Assembly: GCA_964473025.1 (NCBI GenBank)
Contig: CAYYMZ010000016.1
Span: 1-21,596, forward strand
Length of the DNA: 21,596 bases
Reading direction: 5' to 3'
From: CAYYMZ01 sp964473025
Lineage (GTDB): Bacteria; Patescibacteriota; UBA1384; DTJR01
Shown: one piece after another, positions 17,623 through 21,596 of the stretch
Position numbering within the stretch: position 1 is the stretch's first letter
Layout of the letters: each line of letters begins with the position of its first letter
The notes under the pieces: generated by a model
Told to the model about the DNA's origin: nothing
Seen by the model: the letters and a program-made list of their open reading frames with translations, nothing else
Databases searched by the model: none
Program-made: the position numbers and the translations under genes

Positions 17623-19383
17623 TTATTGAGTTTTAGGCAGTTTGTAATAACTATTTAACAGCCAGTCGGATATCTCTCCAAAGACAGGAGCTGCGGATGA
17701 TTCCGCCCACTGGACGCTTTTTGGTTTGTTCAATTTCACAAGCATAACGTATTTGGGATCATCGGCAGGAGCAAACCCTGCAAACGAACCGATTGATACA
17801 TCTTCTTCGTAACCGCCGCCATCTTTGGGAACCTGGGCTGTACCGGTTTTTCCCGCTACTCTAAACCCTTCAACTCCAGCTAATTTACCATGTCCGTTGA
17901 CCACAACATTAACCAGCATTTCCTTTAACTTATCATCGTCCTCTTTTGAAATAACCTGGGTTTTTTCCTCGGGCAAAACATTGCGCACCGACCCCGAACT
18001 ATCAATTACTCTATCAAGAAGATGGGGTTTGACAAGCTTCCCGCCGTTCGCAATCGCACCATAGGCCTGAACAATCTGAATTGGGGTGACAGAAACGCCC
18101 TGTCCAAACGATATAGTCGCCCTTGTAACATCCCGCCATTGCTGCGGGGCGGCCATTTGTCCTGATGCTTCGCCGGCAACGTCAATTCCTGTTTTATTAT
18201 TAAACCCGAATTTTTTTATAAAGCTGGCGATCGTATTATTCTCCATTTTATTTGCAATCCAAACCATTCCGATATTATCGGAGTTTTGCAAAATTTCCGT
18301 GACAGATTCATAACCATATGGCCGGTCAAGCGCATTGTGGATTTCGTAACCGCTAACAGTAATTTTATTTGAAAAACCACCTGGAATTTCATCTGGCTTT
18401 GAATCCGGCTCAACCTTTTTCTCAGATAACGCAATACCTACGATTACGGGTTTAAAAATCGATCCCGGTTCCCAGTTTAAGGACGTTGATGGATTAAGAA
18501 AGATCGACTGATCTGCCGTTTTGACCTCGTTAAACTTATTGGGATCATAAGACGGCTCGGAGGCCATTGCCAAAATACCCCCCGTTTTCGGATTCATAAT
18601 GATGACCGAACCGCCCTCGGCACCGTATTTTTGAACACCTTGCTTGAGCTTTTCTTGAGCTACATATTGGATTGAACGGTCGATTGTTAAGGCAATATCC
18701 GCCCCTGGTTTGCCCGGTTCGCTCTGCTTAACCTCAACAATTTTACCCATATTGTCTTTCACGCCAGTTAGAACACCTCCGTCTCCCCTGAGAAGTCCGT
18801 CGTAGTATTCCTCTATACCGTAGCGTCCGCTCCCTTCAGCATCAACAAAACCAATCGCTTGGGATAAAAACTGATTTTCAGGATAGAAGCGATAATACTG
18901 GCTTTCGGTGGAAATGCCGGTAATTTTTAAATTTTTTACTTTATCGGAAATTTCTTTGCTAACACGTTTTTTTAAAGGCGGCAAATACAAACGTTCGTTA
19001 TTGATTAAATTAAAGACATCATCTTCGCTCATCTCGATTAGCGGGGCAAGTTTTTTAGCGGTTTCGCGTTTGTCGGAAATCTGCTTTGGAATTGCCGTTA
19101 TGTTAAATAATTCGAGGTTTGAGGCCACCGGAAATAATCCGTCTTGCGTCGAATCGACTAAATTCTGGCTATCTCTATCTTGGATATAAATTTGACCACG
19201 CTGTGCCGGTTGGTTGATTTTGATGTAATATTGTTTTTCGGCCAAAGCTACGAACTGGCTTCTCTCGATAATTTGACGGTAAAACAGCCGTCCAACCAAA
19301 AGAATGCCAATTATCAAAATAACGGCCTTGAGGGAATTAAGGCGCCTTAATTTATATGCGTCTTGATTAGCAAAAACGCTCAT
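17623..19383 (-). CDS. ftsI: Septal transpeptidase FtsI (class B PBP)
   Basis: Monofunctional transpeptidase that cross-links septal peptidoglycan made by FtsW. It has a short cytoplasmic tail, a membrane anchor at about 18-34, a PBP dimerisation or pedestal domain (about 55-220), then the transpeptidase domain. Active-site motifs are SIFK (S308 to K311), SDN at 368-370 and KTG at 512-514. No PASTA domains follow; the protein ends at residue 586 after VFGEISDWLLNSYYKL. The ATG overlaps the ftsL TGA by 4 nt, so the FtsL and FtsI partners are translated together. murE, normally next, is absent, and murF begins after 2 nt. Confidence 0.95.
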   Translation of the reverse strand: MSVFANQDAYKLRRLNSLKAVILIIGILLVGRLFYRQIIERSQFVALAEKQYYIKINQPAQRGQIYIQDRDSQNLVDSTQDGLFPVASNLELFNITAIPKQISDKRETAKKLAPLIEMSEDDVFNLINNERLYLPPLKKRVSKEISDKVKNLKITGISTESQYYRFYPENQFLSQAIGFVDAEGSGRYGIEEYYDGLLRGDGGVLTGVKDNMGKIVEVKQSEPGKPGADIALTIDRSIQYVAQEKLKQGVQKYGAEGGSVIIMNPKTGGILAMASEPSYDPNKFNEVKTADQSIFLNPSTSLNWEPGSIFKPVIVGIALSEKKVEPDSKPDEIPGGFSNKITVSGYEIHNALDRPYGYESVTEILQNSDNIGMVWIANKMENNTIASFIKKFGFNNKTGIDVAGEASGQMAAPQQWRDVTRATISFGQGVSVTPIQIVQAYGAIANGGKLVKPHLLDRVIDSSGSVRNVLPEEKTQVISKEDDDKLKEMLVNVVVNGHGKLAGVEGFRVAGKTGTAQVPKDGGGYEEDVSIGSFAGFAPADDPKYVMLVKLNKPKSVQWAESSAAPVFGEISDWLLNSYYKLPKTQ

Positions 19384-19688
19384 TCAGAAACCTGTTCCAT
19401 TCCTTTTGCACTAGCTTTTTCCTGAATGATTGAGAGAGCTTTGAGACGGTTGGATTCAACCTCCAAACGTTCTTTTTCTCCGTTAAGATCTTTTTTCTGC
19501 TGCTCTAAGTCAGAAATTTCATAGTTTTTTGTCGCCGATTGGCTTGATTGAGACAAATAAAACAGGGAAAAAGCCGCTAAAATTACTAAGACAATAACCT
19601 TGACGGACGTTGGCCCCAAAAAGACCCTCTTTTCTACAGTTCTTTTCCTAATTCCCAGATTTTGATCTCTTTTGCCGACGAAAAACAT
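19380..19688 (-). CDS. ftsL: FtsL-like division protein
   Basis: Small bitopic protein expected to form the coiled-coil core of the FtsQ-FtsL-FtsB type complex that activates FtsWI. There is a basic N-terminus (about 1-28), one transmembrane helix at about 29-46, then a charged helical stretch at about 55-90 (DLEQQKKDLNGEKERLEVES) with heptad-like leucines. The length of 102 aa is typical. The call rests on architecture and position between rsmH and ftsI, because FtsL sequences diverge strongly; a DivIC/FtsB-type protein would look similar. Its ATG has the best Shine-Dalgarno in the operon and follows the rsmH stop with no gap. Confidence 0.8.
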   Translation of the reverse strand: MFFVGKRDQNLGIRKRTVEKRVFLGPTSVKVIVLVILAAFSLFYLSQSSQSATKNYEISDLEQQKKDLNGEKERLEVESNRLKALSIIQEKASAKGMEQVSE

Positions 19689-20567
19689 TTAATCCCTCCT
19701 TTTAACAACTCGAAACTTGGCACTGCGACTTCGAGGATTTTCTTTGATCTCGATCTCTTGTGCCACTATCGGTTTTTTGGTTAATATGTCAATCTTTTTT
19801 TCTTTGGCTAGAGTCTTAAAAATGTTTTTGACGATCCTGTCTTCTCCGGAATGAAAACTGATAACTGCAATGCGTCCATTTTTATTTAATAAATCAATTG
19901 CCTTGGGTAAAGTTTTTTTAAGAATTTCCAGCTCGTTGTTGACTGCGATGCGAAGCGCTTGAAAAACTTTGGTAGCAGGATGAATTTTCCCGGTCTGGCG
20001 TTTAACCCGCGCTACAGTTTGGGCCAGCTCAAACGTGGTTTCAAATTTCTTCTTGTGTCTCGTCTCGACAATTTCTTTTGCGATCTGGCGTGAATAACCT
20101 TCGTCAGCAAGTGTGTAGAAAAGATCCGCTAACTCATCGCGCGACATTCCGTTGACCAGATCAGCGGCCGTGACGGAGAGATTCTTATCGAGGCGCATAT
20201 CCAGTGGCTCGTCTTTTTTAAACGTAAATCCCCTGCCGCTTGAATCAAAATGATACGACGAAATACCGAGGTCAAAGAGTGTTTTATCGACTTTCTTTAT
20301 CTTGAGTTCCCCAAGAATTTCGTTGATGTTGCCAAAGTCGTCGTTTACAAGGATTATCCGCTCATCGTTGAAATCGCCCTTACTTTGATCTAAAACCTCA
20401 ACATCCTTTTCAATACCGATTATTTTGCCCGAGGTCAAATGTTTCAACATCTCTCGCGAGTGGCCGCCAAAACCAAACGTTGCATCAACAACGATATCGG
20501 ACGGTTGAATATCGAGATTGTCGATAACCTCTTCGAGCAGGACCGGTTTGTGAATTTCTTTTTCCAT
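19689..20567 (-). CDS. rsmH: 16S rRNA (cytosine1402-N4)-methyltransferase RsmH (MraW)
   Basis: SAM-dependent methyltransferase that modifies C1402 of 16S rRNA at the decoding centre; it is a conserved passenger of dcw clusters. The SAM-binding motif VDATFGFGGHS is at 27-37. The downstream segment LFDLGISSYHFDSSGRGFTF and then DEPLDMRLDK is diagnostic. The C-terminus NPRSRSAKFRVVKRRD is typical. The length of 292 aa is normal. The start is ATG at 20565-20567 (MEKEIHKPVLLEEV, as expected for the family), with an A-rich stretch but no Shine-Dalgarno upstream. It is separated from mraZ by a 326-nt structured spacer instead of the usual short gap, so it may have its own leader or control. Confidence 0.96.
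   Translation of the reverse strand: MEKEIHKPVLLEEVIDNLDIQPSDIVVDATFGFGGHSREMLKHLTSGKIIGIEKDVEVLDQSKGDFNDERIILVNDDFGNINEILGELKIKKVDKTLFDLGISSYHFDSSGRGFTFKKDEPLDMRLDKNLSVTAADLVNGMSRDELADLFYTLADEGYSRQIAKEIVETRHKKKFETTFELAQTVARVKRQTGKIHPATKVFQALRIAVNNELEILKKTLPKAIDLLNKNGRIAVISFHSGEDRIVKNIFKTLAKEKKIDILTKKPIVAQEIEIKENPRSRSAKFRVVKRRD
19695..19701 (-). promoter_or_regulatory. Strong Shine-Dalgarno of ftsL inside the end of rsmH
   Basis: AAGGAGG on the minus strand, six bases before the ftsL ATG, is encoded by the last codons of rsmH (the KRRD end). The strength of this site contrasts with rsmH, mraY, murF and mraZ, where no GGAG-type site precedes the start. It shows the organism uses the standard anti-Shine-Dalgarno and fixes the ftsL start. 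Confidence 0.85.
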
Positions 20568-20600
20568 TTTTCAAGTAACTATATTTTATATTTTTAGCTT

Positions 20601-20658
20601 GCGCATCTTTTGCCGACGCACCTCGGAAGCTGAAGGTGCGCTAAAATTTTTGATGCGC
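20601..20658 (-). repeat. Nested inverted repeat just upstream of rsmH
   Basis: The outer arms GCGCATC (20601-20607) and GATGCGC (20652-20658) are perfect 7-bp complements. Inside them CGCACCT (20617-20623) and AGGTGCG (20634-20640) form a second perfect 7-bp stem with a 10-nt loop. The right outer arm is also part of the 10-bp palindrome GATGCGCATC (20652-20661). On the rsmH-sense strand the structure ends about 34 nt before the ATG. No T-run follows it, so it is not an ordinary terminator. It could be a 5' leader hairpin or part of a larger element with 20717-20830. Confidence 0.75.
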
Positions 20659-20716
20659 ATCTGAAGACCCGTACGTGCTAAGGCAAATGTGCGAAAGATA
20701 TAAATTTATTAAATGC

Positions 20717-20830
20717 GACATGGGCGGTAATATTTCTCAGCGTTCCCGGCTACGGGAATCCCCGCAGACCAGAAAAACTCTCCATCTTGCGATGAATGAG
20801 AAATTCCCCTCCTTGGGCACCGCCCATGTC
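20717..20830 (-). repeat. 114-nt multi-stem inverted-repeat element between mraZ and rsmH
   Basis: Perfect 12-bp terminal inverted arms GACATGGGCGGT (20717-20728) and ACCGCCCATGTC (20819-20830) enclose a second perfect 8-bp pairing, ATTTCTCA (20732-20739) with TGAGAAAT (20797-20804). Within that lie a tight hairpin TTCCCG/CGGGAA (20743-20748 with 20753-20758, 4-nt loop) and a further helix closed by CGCA (20763-20766) and TGCG (20788-20791). The nested, non-overlapping pairing gives a branched fold, which favours a structured RNA (leader or small RNA) or a MITE-like repeat. No protein frame here looks real. It lacks the conserved blocks of RNase P RNA, SRP RNA and tmRNA that I can recognise. 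Strand is assigned by the surrounding operon only. Class unknown. Confidence 0.7.
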
Positions 20831-20893
20831 AATATGCTCGCGGGCAGATGGCCTGAGGCCAACTCCTCACGCCCCTCCCCAGAAGCATAGTTT

Positions 20894-21325
20894 TCAAATA
20901 TCAAGCTCGGATAAATCTTCAACCGCTTTAGCCGCCTTGCTTTCGTCTCTTTCGACCGTCTTGGTCCATTTGGCTTTATCCCAGATTTCAACGCGGTCGT
21001 AAACGCCGGCTACAATCGCCTCCTTATTAATCGAGGCGTACTTGCGTAGATACGGCGGTAAAATAATTCTTCCCTGTTTGTCAAATTCAACTTCTTGAGC
21101 CGAAGCCAAGATCAGGCGGGCGTACAGGCGAGCTGATGATTTCGTGAGCGGTAGCTGACCGATACTCTGTGCCATTTTCTGCCATTTTTCTCTCGTAAAT
21201 AAGAAAAGGCAGCCATCAAGCCCTTTTGTGATGACTGCGGTGTTTGCCAAACTTCGTCGAAACTTAACTGGTATGGCAAGACGGTTTTTTTCGTCGATTG
21301 CGTGCTCAAACTGTCCAATAAACAT
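20894..21325 (-). CDS. mraZ: Transcriptional regulator MraZ
   Basis: DNA-binding regulator with two tandem SpoVT/AbrB-like half domains (about 1-60 and 75-130). It assembles into a ring and binds repeats upstream of its own operon. Family-typical text is MFIGQFEHAIDEKNRLAIP at the start and EVEFDKQGRIILPPYLRKYA in the second half (about 78-97). The length of 143 aa is the family norm. It is first in the operon, as usual, and is preceded by a promoter and three MraZ-type boxes, so autoregulation is expected. The start is ATG at 21323-21325 with an A-rich upstream stretch but no clear Shine-Dalgarno. It ends in TGA, which supports a standard genetic code. Confidence 0.96.
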   Translation of the reverse strand: MFIGQFEHAIDEKNRLAIPVKFRRSLANTAVITKGLDGCLFLFTREKWQKMAQSIGQLPLTKSSARLYARLILASAQEVEFDKQGRIILPPYLRKYASINKEAIVAGVYDRVEIWDKAKWTKTVERDESKAAKAVEDLSELDI

Positions 21326-21338
21326 TTTTCTTTTTTAT

Positions 21339-21368
21339 ATTTCACCACTTTTCCCCACCTTTTCCCAC
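21339..21368 (-). promoter_or_regulatory. MraZ operator: three GTGG boxes with 10-bp period
   Basis: Read on the minus strand, the three consecutive decamers are GTGGGAAAAG (21359-21368), GTGGGGAAAA (21349-21358) and GTGGTGAAAT (21339-21348). Known MraZ sites are GTGG/TGGG-containing boxes repeated every 10 bp upstream of mraZ, so both sequence and spacing match. The first box starts at the predicted transcription start, which would suit repression by blocking RNA polymerase. Confidence 0.9.
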
Positions 21369-21375
21369 TGCAGAT

Positions 21376-21404
21376 ATACTAAACCTGTTATATAACACTG
21401 TCAA
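21376..21404 (-). promoter_or_regulatory. Main dcw operon promoter upstream of mraZ
   Basis: On the minus strand TTGACA (21399-21404) matches the -35 consensus at all six positions. It is followed after exactly 17 bp by TAGTAT (21376-21381), matching four of six -10 positions. The predicted start is about 21368-21369, giving a leader of about 43 nt before the mraZ ATG. This is the only strong promoter seen for the whole minus-strand run to radA. Confidence 0.85.
21386..21397. promoter_or_regulatory. 12-bp perfect palindrome in the promoter spacer
   Basis: TGTTATATAACA is perfectly self-complementary and lies wholly between the -35 and -10 boxes of the mraZ promoter (spacer 21382-21398). This is a common place for a dimeric repressor site. 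It may also be a chance product of AT-rich spacer sequence. No protein can be assigned. Confidence 0.5.
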
Positions 21405-21564
21405 GACGGAACAAAACCCGAACACCGAACCTGTAAAAAATGCCTGCCCTGCATAGTGCACTCCACGCCATAACAGGACGCAGTCCATTTGGCTGGAAGC
21501 TCTTTTGTGAGGGGTGGGGAATTTTAAAATAGTACTCAGATATGCAGAAGTTGAGATACATCGG

Positions 21565-21595
21565 TAATACCTCTAAGTTATCTATGGAGGTATTA
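21565..21595 (+). promoter_or_regulatory. Edge hairpin enclosing a Shine-Dalgarno sequence
   Basis: TAATACCTC (21565-21573) and GAGGTATTA (21587-21595) form a perfect 9-bp stem with a 13-nt loop. The right arm contains most of GGAGGT (21586-21591), a near-ideal plus-strand Shine-Dalgarno, and the window ends five bases later. A plus-strand gene divergent from mraZ could start just outside. The stem would then hide its ribosome binding site. Alternatively the palindrome is an operator. No T-run is visible, so a terminator reading is not supported. Confidence 0.45.
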
Positions 21596-21596
21596 A

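Larger units (their letters stand above)
20568..20893. other. 326-nt mraZ-rsmH intergenic spacer, no gene recognised
   Basis: Unusually long gap for this gene-dense segment. It contains the two inverted-repeat structures listed separately and an AT-rich stretch (about 20695-20714) between them. It also contains, near mraZ, a short hairpin with 5-bp arms TGGCC/GGCCA (13-nt palindromic region near 20850-20862). No convincing promoter, terminator or coding frame was found, although several 60-85-codon frames cross it by chance. Confidence 0.7.

Noticed and set aside
20750..20785. Eleven-codon minus-strand frame (MESFSGLRGFP) after an AAGGAGG at 20808-20814, as a possible leader peptide.
   Set aside because: The Shine-Dalgarno is 22 nt from the ATG, too far for normal initiation, and the frame runs through paired segments of the inverted-repeat element.
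20568..20893. RNase P RNA, 6S RNA, SRP RNA or tmRNA as identity of the spacer.
   Set aside because: The length suits RNase P, but I could not find its conserved GAGGAAAGUC-type or ACAGAA-type blocks, the SRP GGAAGG-AGCAGCC motif, or a tRNA-like tmRNA end. A partial resemblance on the plus strand near 20836-20862 to the 5' half of 6S RNA has no matching 3' half.
20737..20991. 84-codon minus-strand frame overlapping the end of mraZ and the structured spacer.
   Set aside because: It is out of frame with mraZ over its first part, has a basic low-information composition, no Shine-Dalgarno, and covers the inverted repeats. Treated as a chance frame.
21420..21500. Minus-strand GCAGGGCAGGC followed by six T as a terminator upstream of mraZ.
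   Set aside because: No stable stem pairs directly before the T-run; the best pairing (CCTG with CAGG) is 4 bp with a long loop.
21401..21594. Minus-strand frame open from the right edge to TGA at 21401-21403 (about 64 codons), possibly the end of a gene upstream of mraZ.
   Set aside because: The composition is unlike the neighbours (many Cys, Phe, Trp and Tyr), it runs through the edge hairpin, and its stop lies inside the -35 box of the strong mraZ promoter. Chance openness is more likely.

Overview
This window is a nearly gap-free chromosomal segment carrying a division and cell wall (dcw) cluster. It has the look of a Candidate Phyla Radiation (Patescibacteria) bacterium. That placement is an inference. 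It rests on compact, mostly overlapping genes, a short MurF that lacks the usual N-terminal domain, a bifunctional PBP ending in Ig/FN3-like domains, and the absence of murE, ddl, ftsA and ftsZ from the cluster. TGA acts as a stop codon (mraZ, ftsL, murF, the murG-murC fusion and ftsQ all end in TGA), so the code is standard and not the UGA=Gly code of Gracilibacteria/Absconditabacteria.

Left part (1-3110): the last 42 codons of an unidentified plus-strand protein run into the end of argS with a 4-nt convergent overlap. argS and tyrS form a minus-strand aminoacyl-tRNA synthetase pair overlapping by 17 nt. A 155-bp divergent intergenic region separates tyrS from a plus-strand class A penicillin-binding protein gene (3111-5870), which has an extended -10 so close to its GTG start that the mRNA is probably leaderless.

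Main part (5860-21325, all minus strand, transcribed right to left): mraZ, a 326-nt structured spacer, then rsmH, ftsL, ftsI, murF, mraY, murD, ftsW, a murG-murC gene fusion, murB, ftsQ, recJ and radA. From rsmH to radA the junctions are overlaps of 4 to 26 nt or gaps of 0 to 3 nt, so this reads as one long operon. It covers the UDP-MurNAc branch (MurB, MurC, MurD, MurF), lipid I and II synthesis (MraY, MurG), and the septal synthase with its divisome partners (FtsW, FtsI, FtsL, FtsQ). The DNA-repair genes recJ and radA sit where ftsA and ftsZ usually follow ftsQ.

Regulation: upstream of mraZ there is a strong sigma70-type promoter (TTGACA, 17 bp, TAGTAT). It is followed at the predicted transcript start by three 10-bp-period GTGG boxes that match the known MraZ operator design. 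A perfect 12-bp palindrome fills most of the promoter spacer. The mraZ-rsmH spacer holds two nested inverted-repeat structures, the least explained part of the window. The extreme right edge has a 9-bp stem that would hide a strong Shine-Dalgarno sequence belonging to a possible plus-strand gene just outside.

Most of the window is conventional core biology. The points worth following are the mraZ-rsmH structured spacer, the murG-murC fusion with non-canonical MurC residues, the missing murE, and the edge hairpin. No mobile element, CRISPR array, tRNA or rRNA was found.
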